DNA from: Ptychodera flava | Lineage: Eukaryota > Hemichordata > Enteropneusta > Ptychoderidae | NCBI RefSeq assembly: GCF_041260155.1 | Contig: NC_091935.1 | Coordinates: 1,455,001 to 1,519,000 of the forward strand | Length of the DNA: 64,000 nt | Reading direction: 5' to 3' | Part shown: positions 1-12,400 of the stretch, one piece after another | Layout of the letters: each line of letters opens with the position of its first letter | How positions within the stretch are numbered: position 1 is the stretch's first letter | The notes under the pieces: generated by a model | What the model saw: only the letters and a program-made list of their open reading frames with translations | What the model was told of the DNA's origin: nothing | Databases searched by the model: none | Made by a program: the position numbers and the translations under genes

Positions 1-1200
1 ATCGTAAGAGTAACCGGTCAATTTCGCCGGCTGCCGGCTCTTGATGAAACCCCTGACGTACACTAAAAACATAAATTAGCCCGGCCCAACATAATACGAA
101 AATTTCTTCAATTCGTGACATTCAGGCTTGCCCAGCAACCCCTGACACGTTTGTGCGGGAATTTTATAACTGACAACCTACTTTGACGAAGATTGTTTTT
201 GTTGAAGATATGAATGAATTCGAAACTGACGTATTTTTACTATGCAAGAATTATCTATTGTGTGTACACGGAGCTTCGAGTGTTTTCCAACACGTATTTG
301 TTCGTTTTGAAATCTAGCAGTGAACTGCCTCAGAATCAGTCACAACATTTTTCATTTGCGGTCAGAAGACTTACTTGTTTTCGGATGTTGTCATGACAAA
401 GAAAGATCCTGTCACTGTCGATCTCGTTACTAGAAACATGAGAAAATAGTATGTGAAACTTTTTATTGATCTTAGTCTGTAGTACGTCCATGATCTTGTA
501 TTGAATACGAACCATTCCTAGGCCTCACGGCCCAGCTACTGATACACCAGTCAATGAGTCTGCCTGTGAGTGTCTAGCTGCGTGATTGAGTCCTGTGTCC
601 CTTGCCTGAGTTAGTCCTGGTTATAGTGTGTGTATGTCCATTTAGACAGTATCTTGGGCATGTCGGTAACAAACACCAGAACGATAAGTTCATATAACAA
701 TACAATGTTAATAACAGCTGAATATTACATAGAAGTGGTTGAAATACAACGGAAAATATTACGCAGAATACTTACACGAGAGAGATAGGTTACCGGCTGA
801 ATTTGTAAATGTGTAAACCAGTAAGACAATGTTGTCGAAACACTGCTGGTATTTAGTGACGCCAGTATTATAAGTTCCAATTCGAGAAGAATTGCGCAGG
901 TTTTATCGTGTCGAAAAACGATAACGTATCGCGAGGGTAATAATTAATTCCTTTGCGCCAATTTGGAAAGACTATGACAATTTCAGGCGGAAAATGCTCG
1001 AGTAATTTCTTAAGAATTTATAAAAACACTCTGCAACCTTTTGTTTGGTTACTTGAATTATCATGAAGAAAACATCCACACACGCTCACCCCTTCTCCAA
1101 TTTTGGGAAAATAAATCTCTAGAATAGGTTACAAAACACTTAACCCTTCTCCAATTTTCAAAAGAAAAACACTTCTAGTCTCGGTTACACGTCGTAACAC
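1..1200. other. No gene seen; degenerate satellite edge at right
   Basis: No exon with recognisable coding sense was found on either strand. From about 1080 to 1200 the sequence holds decayed pieces of the satellite that follows (the CCCTTCTCCAATTTT and GGTTACAC motifs recur with extra bases), so the array has a diverged left edge. If the ERI3-like gene continues leftward, this is part of its intron. Confidence 0.5.
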
Positions 1201-4052
1201 GCTACACTCTAGTTGTCTCTCTGGCGAGTAAAAAGTGACCATCTTACAGCCTATTACACCTCGCTACACTTCGTTACGTCCGCTACACCCCCTTCTCCAA
1301 TTTTCACAAACTTTTACTCCTAGACTTGGTTACACCTCGCTACACGTTCTTAACTACGCTACAAGATGGGTGTCTCTCTGGCGAGTAAAAAGTGACCATC
1401 TTACAGCCTATTACACCTCGCTACACTTCGTTACGTCCGCTACACCCCCTTCTCCAATTTTCACAAAATTTTACTCCTAGACTTGGTTACACCTCGCTAC
1501 ACGTTCTTAACTACGCTACAAGATGGGTGTCTCTCTGGCGAGTAAAAAGTGACCATCTTACAGCCTATTACACCTCGCTACACTTCGTTACGTCCGCTAC
1601 ACCCCTTCTCCAATTTTCACAAAATTTTACTCCTAGACTTGGTTACACCTCGCTACACGTTCTTAACTACGCTACAAGATGGGTGTCTGTCTGGCGAGTA
1701 AAAAGTGACCATCTTACAGCCTATTACACCTCGCTACACTTCGTTACGTCCGCTACACCCCCTTCTCCAATTTTCACAAATTTTACTCCTAGACTTGGTT
1801 ACACCTCGCTACACGTTCTTAACTACGCTACAAGATGGGTGTCTCTCTGGCGAGTAAAAAGTGACCATCTTACAGCCTATTACACCTCGCTACACTTCGT
1901 TACGTCCGCTACACCCCTTCTCCAATTTTCACAAATTTTACTCCTAGACTTGGTTACACCTCGCTACACGTTCTTAACTACGCTACAAGATGGGTGTCTG
2001 TCTGGCGAGTAAAAAGTGACCATCTTACAGCCTATTACACCTCGCTACACTTCGTTACGTCCGCTACACCCCCTTCTCCAATTTTCACAAAATTTTACTC
2101 CTAGACTTGGTTACACCTCGCTACACGTTCTTAACTACGCTACAAGATGGGTGTCTCTCTGGCGAGTAAAAAGTGACCATCTTACAGCCTATTACACCTC
2201 GCTACACTTCGTTACGTCCGCTACACCCCCTTCTCCAATTTTCACAAAATTTTACTCCTAGACTTGGTTACACCTCGCTACACGTTCTTAACTACGCTAC
2301 AAGATGGGTGTCTGTCTGGCGAGTAAAAAGTGACCATCTTACAGCCTATTACACCTCGCTACACTTCGTTACGTCCGCTACACCCCCTTCTCCAATTTTC
2401 ACAAAATTTTTCTCCTAGACTTGGTTACACCTCGCTACACGTTCTTAACTACGCTACAAGATGGGTGTCTGTCTGGCGAGTAAAAAGTGACCATCTTACA
2501 GCCTATTACATCTCGCTACACTTCGTTACGTCCGCTACACCCCCTTCTCCAATTTTCACAAACTTTTACTCCTAGACTTGGTTACACCTCGCTACACGTT
2601 CTTAACTACGCTACAAGATGGGTGTCTGTCTGGCGAGTAAAAAGTGACCATCTTACAGCCTATTACACCTCGCTACACTTCGTTACGTCCGCTACAACCC
2701 CTTCTCCAATTTTCACAAAATTTTTACTCCTAGACTTGGTTACACCTCGCTACACGTTCTTAACTACGCTACAAGATGGGTGTCTCTCTGGCGAGTAAAA
2801 AGTGACCATCTTACAGCCTATTACACCTCGCTACACTTCGTTACGTCCGCTACACCCCCTTCTCCAATTTTCACAAAATTTTACTCCTAGACTTGGTTAC
2901 ACCTCGCTACACGTTCTTAACTACGCTACAAGATGGGTGTCTCTCTTGCCAGTAAAAAGTGACCATCTTACAGCCTATTACACCTCGCTACACTTCGTTA
3001 CGTCCGCTACACCCCCTTCTCCAATTTTCACAAAATTTTACTCCTAGACTTGGTTACACCTCGCTACACGTTCTTAACTACGCTACAAGATGGGTGTCTC
3101 TCTGGCGAGTAAAAAGTGACCATCTTACAGCCTATTACACCTCGCTACACTTCGTTACGTCCGCTACACCCCCTTCTCCAATTTTCACAAAATTTTACTC
3201 CTAGACTTGGTTACACCTCGCTACACGTTCTTAACTACGCTACAAGATGGGTGTCTGTCTGGCGAGTAAAAAGTGACCATCTTACAGCCTATTACATCTC
3301 GCTACACTTCGTTACGTCCGCTACAACCCCCTTCTCCAATTTTCACAAACTTTTACTCCTAGACTTGGTTACACCTCGCTACACGTTCTTAACTACGCTA
3401 CAAGATGGGTGTCTCTCTGGCGAGTAAAAAGTGACCATCTTACAGCCTATTACACCTCGCTACACTTCGTTACGTCCGCTACACACCCCCTTCTCCAATT
3501 TTCACAAATTTTACTCCTAGACTTGGTTACACCTCGCTACACGTTCTTAACTATGCTACAAGATGGGTGTCTCTCTGGCGAGTAAAAAGTGACCATCTTA
3601 CAGCCTATTACACCTCGCTACACTTCGTTACGTCCGCTACACCCCCTTCTCCAATTTTCACAAATTTTACTCCTAGACTTGGTTACACCTCGCTACACGT
3701 TCTTAACTACGCTACAAGATGGGTGTCTGTCTGGCGAGTAAAAAGTGACCATCTTACAGCCTATTACACCTCGCTACACTTCGTTACGTCCGCTACACCC
3801 CCTTCTCCAATTTTCACAAATTTTACTCCTAGACTTGGTTACACCTCGCTACACGTTCTTAACTACGCTACAAGATGGGTGTCTGTCTGGCGAGTAAAAA
3901 GTGACCATCTTACAGCCTATTACACCTCGCTACACTTCGTTACGTCCGCTACACCCCCTTCTCCAATTTTCACAAAATTTTACTCCTAGACTTGGTTACA
4001 CCTCGCTACACGTTCTTAACTACGCTACAAGATGGGTGTCTCTCTGGCGAGT
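1201..4052. repeat. 157-bp satellite array, about 18 copies
   Basis: A tandem array with a unit of about 157 bp (154-158). The landmark GGCGAGTAAAAAGTGACC recurs about every 157 bp from roughly 1220 to 3890, and an 18-unit count over 1213-4037 gives a mean of 156.9. Copies are near identical. They differ mainly at CTCTCT versus CTGTCT in the junction, at the length of a C run (4-5), and at AAATTTT/AACTTTT/AATTTT. Inside each unit the motif CTACAC recurs, so the unit grew from shorter repeats. Long open frames across it arise because the repeat lacks stops and its length is not a multiple of three; I do not treat them as genes. It would lie in the long intron of the ERI3-like gene if that gene continues to the left. 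Confidence 0.95.
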
Positions 4053-4984
4053 AACGACGCGACTGCTCTTTTACAACTTTACTGTTCTATTCCATACTTA
4101 ATATCTACATGCATCACCTCAACATATCTTGAAAATTATCATCAATCACCAACGTACCCTAGTATAGTTCTTATATTATTTGTAGGGGTCCCTGGTCCTT
4201 TAATCGAAATTCCGATGACCCTCTCTCTTTTACTACTCTCAACTTTCTTTCTCTTATGAAAGGAATAATTATTCACGATATGTAAATCGATGGCAAGACC
4301 GGGCTGTTCCATACCAGACACCCTATGTGAAAATAGTCCCATCTAAAATAGGCTGCACATTGATATATTTCACTGTAATTAGACTTCTTTTCCTAGCCTT
4401 CGCTACACTCGCAACACCTAAATACGTAGCGAAGGGGTAGTCTATAAAAAGTTTGCACCTCGGATCTTGCAGTGTATATATTTTCCCATGTAGCGTCAAT
4501 ATGGCGAACTCTCGATACGTACGCTCGCGCTCAGGCACAGTAAATACCTTTTACAAAATGCTATCATGTCAACACAATAACAAGTTTGGTAATGAACTAC
4601 TCAGCTGTCGATGTTAATATTCAGCTGATTTTGCCTGTCTTCTTGATTTCGGGCAATAGTCCATGACACTTGCGAACAGTGCGTGCCCATTTTGTTTTTC
4701 GATCGTGATCATAATGCAACCATAATGTGTGGTCCCTTTCAAGCTTTATCTAGAGGGGCAACGTTACCCATTTAATGAAAAAATAAATTGTTTAGTGTTT
4801 CTTAAGGGAACAAGTTGTAATGTTTTGTGATATTCTGAAAATAACAACCCACAAACGTCATGTTTTTGAATGATCACATTGCGGCTGTCATAGGATCGTG
4901 GGGTAGCGACATCGATATAACGGCCAGTTGAACATTGTCAGTGTCCTTTGTTTAAGGTGTGAATCGTGTGTTTGTTCATATCAT
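4053..4984. other. No gene seen
   Basis: Unique AT-rich sequence. No exon, RNA gene or clear repeat was recognised. Short echoes of the satellite vocabulary (TTCGCTACACTCGCAACACC near 4398) suggest decayed units right of the array. Confidence 0.4.
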
Positions 4985-5299
4985 GGAGTGTCACAAAGAA
5001 ACCAGCCACGTTTCCAGACCGGTGGATAGAGGGACTGTGCTGAGAAGAAGATTTTTTTACCAAAAACATCAAAAAATGCCCCCAAAATACAAATATGCAA
5101 ATTTCAACACAATTTGAACAAACTTAAGTGAGGTCACCCAAAGTGAAGTGCATATAAAATTTCAAAGCAATTGGACTTTCGGTTCAGAGGAGAAGGCAAT
5201 TGTTGACGGACGACGGACGACGACAACGGACAACGGACGACGGCCGACGACGGAAAATCAACCTATTTGATAAGCTCCGCGTCACTGACAGCGGAGCTA
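4985..5299. repeat. Interspersed repeat with GACGG-rich tail
   Basis: It contains GAAGAAGATTTTTTTACC and AAAAACA, also found at about 9511-9540. It ends in a run of GACGGACGACGG-type repeats (5199-5250) and a small stem made by GCTCCGC and GCGGAGC near 5274-5299. The shared core and GACG-rich tail put it in one family with the 8262-9805 element. It abuts a different repeat family at 5300. Confidence 0.55.
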
Positions 5300-5705
5300 A
5301 TAAAATCGGTTGAGACATGCCTGAGTTATGGCTCTGTACATGAAAGAATTGTAACAAAATGGCCGCCACGCGGCCATATTGGATCATATCGTGAAACAAA
5401 TTGACGTGCATATATATGATATAGATCAATGTCCTTGTACCAACTTTGAATAAAATTGGTTGAGATGTGCCTGAGTTATGGTGCCATACATGAAAACAAT
5501 CGTAACAAAATGGCCGCACGGTGGCCATATTGGATTGTGTCACAAAACAAATCGACATGCATATGTATATGAAGTAATCCTTGTACCAAGTTTGAATGAA
5601 ATCACTCCAGGCATCTCTGAGATATCTTCTTGAACGGACGGACAGACGGACGGACAGACATGACCAAACCTATAAGTCCCCCCCGGACGGTGTCCATGGG
5701 ACTTA
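5300..5705 (-). repeat. About 150-bp-unit repeat, reverse copy
   Basis: About two and a half units. Landmarks are a 'TGGCCGC...GCGGCCATATTGGAT' core near 5361-5395 and again near 5510-5535, and 'CTTGTACCAA' at 5432 and 5580. It ends with a GGACGGACAGAC microsatellite and the terminal block 'ATAAGTCCCCCCGGACGG' near 5671. It is the reverse orientation of the eight-unit array at 26007-27400. The strand is given relative to that copy. Confidence 0.75.
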
Positions 5706-6488
5706 AAATCAAGCACATTAATGTTACACTATTTTTATGAGTTTAAAGACAGAAGAGTATCCTGTGTAAAGTGGACTGTTTCATTTTCACTGGAATATAT
5801 TTTAGCTAAAAACAGATTTTCAATGTTTCACTGTGATCCCATTTTCACTTCGTCTAGTCTGACTACATGTAAAGTATCGAAAATTAAAAATATTTACTTG
5901 GATTTTATCTTAGTGGAAAAAATGTCCAGTGAAAATAGCGAAAATAAATTCTAAGTGAAAATAAAAGTATTGCACAGTATGCTGCTACATCTATGGCTGA
6001 AATTAATCGGCAGAAATCATGAACAAACATGACTAATTTCATTCCAAGGAATGTTAAAATTTGTTCTTAAAACTAATTTAATGAGAACTTGCAAAGAACT
6101 TTCTTGAGCCAAATGCCAACATATGATCAAAATACAATATGCAACTGAAATCATAATCTGAATAAAACTGATTTAGTCACGTTAATCAAATGAAAGCATA
6201 AACAGGATACATCAATTGACAAACCCAGATAGAGAATGATTAACCATCCATTAATTAACACATGATACATGAACAGCGAGTTTTTTGAGCTATTTTAGTC
6301 AATATTGGAGACTGTCATGCAAACACAGATCATTTGCTGGTATAATGATTTCCACTTTAAATTCAGCACTAAAACCCTTCTTGGAATTTGAAAATGTAAT
6401 TATACCGTTAAGTACACCTTTATCAACAAAGAAAGATTTATTCAGATGAAATGCTGGATATCAAAAAATGATGTTAAAGCCATCTTAC
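5706..6488. other. No gene seen (putative ERI3-like intron)
   Basis: AT-rich sequence with no recognisable exon. I looked on the minus strand for the last ERI3-family exon (the His-Ser-Gly-Ile-Asp-Asp motif) and did not find it here or further left. Confidence 0.4.
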
Positions 6489-9400
6489 CCTCTTAATGTT
6501 TATCCAGGTCTTGAAATACTGTGGAAGATGAATTCTAAAGTGACTGCATTGGCCAGGTAACCTGGATAAATATATATCTGATATATTAGCACCAAGCATT
6601 TCAAAACTAACTGAATTTATGTCTTATAGATGTGCATGCATATGAGATCACATAGTAAATTAAAATGTGCATTCAAAGCTGTGATGGGTGCACCATACTG
6701 AGCAGTGAACTGTAAGGTATAACACTGCAAACTTACTAATACACCTGATCTAATATCAAATATACAGTGAACCAATTCATGGCATTTATTCATTGTCAGT
6801 GTTTTTATATGTGTGTTTATATGCGTAAGTGTTTCATTTTGACAAAATGACAACCCTTGAAAATATACAATGTATGCGTAATCACCATTATATGCCAATT
6901 TAAGAGTTAAGCGCAAGCATGCAACAATTTTTGCTTTAATGCCTATCCTCCCATACAAAGTATGCATGCACTGAAAATAAACAAGTTTCGACATCAGCTT
7001 GTTCAAAGAACTTCCTATAAAGATCTAGATTGATTAATTCCTACACGTGAAGTCACTTGATATTCAAGGACCTTCAAGGACTTTTTAGCAATTTTACCTT
7101 TAAGCAATCTTCAAGGTCTATTTGTGGTCCAAAATATCATGTGTATTGTTATATCTTTACAGTACAGGGCTCGAAATTAACTTTTTTCCCTGGTAGTCCC
7201 ATTGGGCTACCATTTTTTGAAATTGGTAGTCCAGTACCAAGGTCTGGTAGCCCATGTATGAATGAAGAAGTGTTTTTAAAGGATATTTTATTTATATCTT
7301 GACAATGAAAGATTATTTTTAATTATTCTATCCAGGAAGTGAATTTTCTAGTAATTTGACGTCAATACCTGCAGATCATAGGTTTAGGAGAACAGTATAG
7401 CATGTGTAGTGGACAACGGTGACGCCTCAAAGTTTGATGACCTATTCACACATACGCAGAGCTTATATGCAAATTTTGATGACTTTTCACTCAGCACCTG
7501 TAAACATAACATGGCTAAACATGGATTGGCTATGATTTTCAGGGTGACAACTTGGTACAGTCATGTTTCTACTACTTTCGTGGCAATTTTGAGTATATTT
7601 CTCCACCATAGTACACTAGATGATCTCGTTCACTTCGGAAAGGGTAATTTGTGGATGGCCCGACAGCTTTCTCTTAGCAGTTTGAATTATTTTATGTTTA
7701 ATTGTAATTGATACATTGTGATTAAATAACTATGAAAATGAATTTTCATTGGCCATCATTTCCCGAGCCTGTCATCCAAGTACATCAGTCAAGATAATGA
7801 TATTGTATTAAAAGTTTGTCACAATTAATTCGACTGCACTGTCCCTTTTTAATTTGCATAACAAAGTCATAGTCTGGCCTTTCTGTGTCCAGCTGGGTTG
7901 ACTATATGAGCGCCGTTCATCTCGCCCATTAAGTAATTCATGTCCCAGGCTTTGGCAGTCTGTGTGGGCTACCATTTCATGGGTTTTGGTAGTCCCAGGG
8001 AAAAGTTGGTAGTCTGTGGATGCGGGACTACCACTAATTTCAAGCCCTGCAGTAGATCACTTGAATTATCATTTTACATGTAATTTTTATATCATGACTG
8101 TTCATTTCACTGTCTGAAACCTTGTAGTGTGGTGATGTACATAAGTGAGTCTCTAGGTGCGTCAGGACAGCTGTTTGATAAATAGTTTTATGTTTTGAAC
8201 TCTAGAAATTGCAATCAGGGCAAAGAAAGCGGAGGCACTTTGAAAATAGTAAACATAGGGCCAAAGTCCCTGAAGCTACTATAGACATGGATACAAAATT
8301 AAGTATTTCCTGACTGTATGAAATTATCTCACTAAGGTCATCCTAGGGACATGTAAACCAAATATTAAAGCTGTCTGACAAGCGGTTTTGAAAAAACAAG
8401 CGACTCAACAGTTGACAGAGCTCTGCTGTGTTATGTAGAGAATAACCTTTTGTGACACATGTATTGATGAAGAAGGTGGATATCTTTGATAGCTCATTTC
8501 AGGATGGCCTGACCAAAAATGGAAAAAATTCCGTAAAAATACAGATTTGCATATTTCATCAGACTATATTAAACGAAAGTTAATTACATTCTAATTAAAG
8601 TAAACAAGACTTGCTTAAATCAAGATTTACGTCATAATAAAACAGCATATCTGTCAGGTTATAAAGAATCTTGAGCTTGTTATCTTTTAATATCAGTATT
8701 TTCATCCTATTAACCAAGCACATTTTAACTTTCAAATTAACATTGTAAGTAAGTTCTGTTGAATAAGTTGAGACTGTACGTACTCAGAGAAAGCACACTG
8801 AAGAGACAAATGTTTGAAACTTAAGAAGTTCAAGGTCATCAAAAGCATTATAAGGAATCATGTTACACTCTCATTGTACTGTTTACACAGATTGCATAAT
8901 TGCTATAAATAGCACATGAGGAATCTTACAGCCTAGCTTTACCATAAACACCCTATCACTTTGACCACTCTTTTAATTGACCACTCTATTTTTTTCCTCA
9001 AAAAGTAATCTTATTTCATCCTTACCAAGTCAACCGTAAATGGAAATTAGAACTTTCTGTATCTCTATTTATTTGACCACCCTATCATGACAAACTATTA
9101 TGAGCAATTTCTTTTAGATAACATAAATGGTGGTTCAGAATATATCAAAGTTGGATTCAGGAAAGTTGCCTTTACATGTTTTAATCCTCCAAGATGGTAA
9201 GCATTTCACTATGAACTGTCAAAAAAAGTTGAACTTTCTGATAATTCCACACTAAAATTATTTTGGCTTTGATGATTTCCTAATTAATTCAATTATTTAA
9301 AATCATATTAATTATTTTTTTCTGGGTGAATTGATAGGGTTTATACAGTACAAGAATTACATACAATGTAAGTCAAATTTTGACCAGAAATGACAAAAAA

Positions 9401-12400
9401 ATTCCTTAAAAATACACATTTGCATATTTCATCACAATTTGAAAAAATCTAAGTTGGGTTATCCCTAGGGACCTGTATACCAAATAACAAAGCTGTCTGA
9501 CCAGCGGTTATGAAGAAGAAGATTTTTTTACCAAAAACACCTTTTTTGGCATTAATTTGCCTATTTTCAACAATATCAAAAAATTAAAAAAACTAGTTTC
9601 TCAAAATCATATTTTTCATCTGCACAACAAATATCAAATCAGTAAGTACTGCGGTTCTCAAGATATTTGAGTGGACGGACGCCTCACAAACGGACATACA
9701 TACATACATACATACATACATACATACATACAGACTGACGCCGGACGCCGGACGGATACCCATCCCAATAGCTTCTATAGACTATAGTCTATAGTAGCTA
9801 ATAAAAAAGAGGCTTGTATATAAATGTAAATTGTGAATCCATTGAAGTGGTAGAGTATCGGCAGAAGTAAAAGCATGAATGTCAGGTCAACGTCCAAATA
9901 CACTGATAAATCCCCATGAGAAGACTGACTATTATTGTAAAATTGTAGAATCGTGTCACATTATTGTACAACATTGATCCATCTTGGCAGGCATAATTCT
10001 GTAAGCTATACACTGCAATGCATACCCATCAGAAAAGTAAGTGTGAATGTTATGTTTCAGGTACAACATGTGAGCTTGAGGTCTCATCCAGCAAAAACTT
10101 GAGTCAGTGCGCCAGCTACATTGCAAAAGTAAAATCGTTCACATAGATTTTGTTTGCATGAGCGCAAAGTGGCCGTGAAGCAATCGCTTGCCTAAGAAGA
10201 GATGCCTTGTCACTTCCATTTAACACTCTTAAATAGCCTACAACCATACATCGTGTGATTTATTATAGATATCACACAATCCAGTACTAGAACTCATGGA
10301 AGTAAAACTTGCAGAGAGTCTTTTGCTGTCGATAGCTTATGAATGGAATCATCTATATGGATGGGCGCTTTGTATTTGAACTTGCTGTTGTCAAAGGTCA
10401 TATTTGCATACCAATACACTCTACTGACGTGAAGGCTCAGAAAGTATGAAGCTGAGATGTACATGTATGAATGAAGTGTAAAACATTATTTCACCATAAT
10501 GGAAAGACATAGATTACTTCATATTGAGAAGTGGAGATTTTATTTTTTTTCCTTTAAATTTAATTCTATGTGTAAGTGTACACACTTGAGTGAGTAGTCA
10601 TAGACAAGATTTCCCTATCAGCTAGCTGGGTTGGAATAACATTATAAGTGCAACACAGACAGCTTTACGGATTACCTCTTTTTTACTTGTTACCTGAATT
10701 TTCCAGCTTGGAACTTGGGTTTCAGGTACAATATAGACAATCTTTATTTTTACTGTCTATATTGTACCTGAAACCAAAGTTCCTGGCTGGAAAACTCAGG
10801 TACCATCTAGACAGTAAAAAAAAGACTGTCTACAGGTACAAGCAAGTTAGCTCACTGTTCCCCTAATTTCAATAGATTGGTCAGACCCATGCAACGTAGA
10901 CTGGTCAATGATTTAAACTGGGCCTTTTATCAAAGAACAAAACTCATTCGGTCCACACAACTTGGTTAGGTCAGCATTGGGTCTCTGTCAAAGGATGCAC
11001 CCTTGGCTAGCCAAGTTGGGGTGTTTAAATTAGGTCCTGGCTGTAGCAATAAAATTTTTTTATGTTATTGATATGCATACTCACATTGTTTTCAAGTCCC
11101 AATCGCCACATGTAACAAACACAAAGGAACATCTTCCATCCAGAAATCCTTGCTCTTCCATCCATTTCTCAAATATCTGAAATCGTTTGAGATAAACTTC
11201 ATCTTTACTGTTGACAAGAAGGTAAATGTGAAGACATTTATCATGATGCACCAGGTGATGATACAGGTACTTACTTTCACAACCAAAATAAAATGAACAA
11301 GAATAGTAGAAGTTGTAACCATAATACCTTCATTGTTTCTTGAAGCGTGGGTTTTCCATCTACTTTGTCCTGGGTTATGCCAGTCAGCTGAAATTTCAAG
11401 TCAGAAAGATATAATCATGAATTCAGTTTCTTACATGTCAAAGATGCAGAACAGTACAATGGTTAAAGAATTCTGATCAATCCCAAACGTTCGGTTTCAA
11501 AAAGGCAGAACTGATATCTTCAATTTACATTTACTAAATACCTTTGTTTGATGGCTTTTATTTACAATTTTACTCCCAAGATTTGAGTCTTTTTATCTAT
11601 TGTATTAGACTTACACTGACTTACAACATTTTTAATTCCTCTTGGAATTATTGTGCATTTTCAAAAGAATCAATCATACATGTAAATACCTTAACATTTG
11701 TAAATTGAAAAGGTTTTACAAAGGAACCATGAATCACATTTGAACCTCTTGTATGTGAAGTTGAAGTTCAAAATTATTTATTGGCATTCAGACATGCAAA
11801 TAAGATGCAAATGAGACTGTTTCACCTTATCAGATAACCTCTCTTTGTACGTTGCCTTACTAAACAATACTCCCACTGTATCATGGATGAGGGCTTTGCA
11901 TCTACTGTTATGCTGAACTTAAGGTAAAATGTGCTTCAGTCTTAGGTATTCAGATTCTCAAACTTTTGCAATACAATGTACTTGTTTGGTCTGATTCTTG
12001 TGAAGGCTCATTTTGAAACTCATGGAGTAACTAATATTTCACCATCTTATTCTTGTGCAAATCAAAAATTATATTTTGCCTGATAGAGTTAACAAATGCA
12101 AATGGCAGCCATTTTGAATTTAAGAGATGGTGAATATTGGATAATTCAGATCTTTATTAAAAAACTTTCCACAGTGCAATTTTGAAAGGGAATGGTTTAC
12201 AGTTTCCTTGTGGAAGGTTGGAGCGAAAATTAAGTCTTTCAATTTCAAGGTGTGTGGGCCAGCAGTCATTTTTTTCACAATTTTTATTTTGTGTGTCAAT
12301 TGTAAGTTCTTGTTCTACTTCCAAATGCATGTTGAAATTGCTCTTACCTCTGTGCAAAATGGAGTTAGTCGTGGATTTGCTGTTGGTTGAACATATGTGT

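Noticed and set aside
1235-4101. Many long open frames (up to 206 codons) sharing the sequence MTILQPITPRYTSLR
   Set aside because: They are translations of the 157-bp satellite. The repeat has no stops in some frames and its length shifts the frame from unit to unit.
9820-9990. Minus-strand words QWIH and RWIN considered as the fifth ERI3-like exon
   Set aside because: No splice borders or flanking homology. The true exon with LPGQC...YFKTWINIKR is at 6489-6561.
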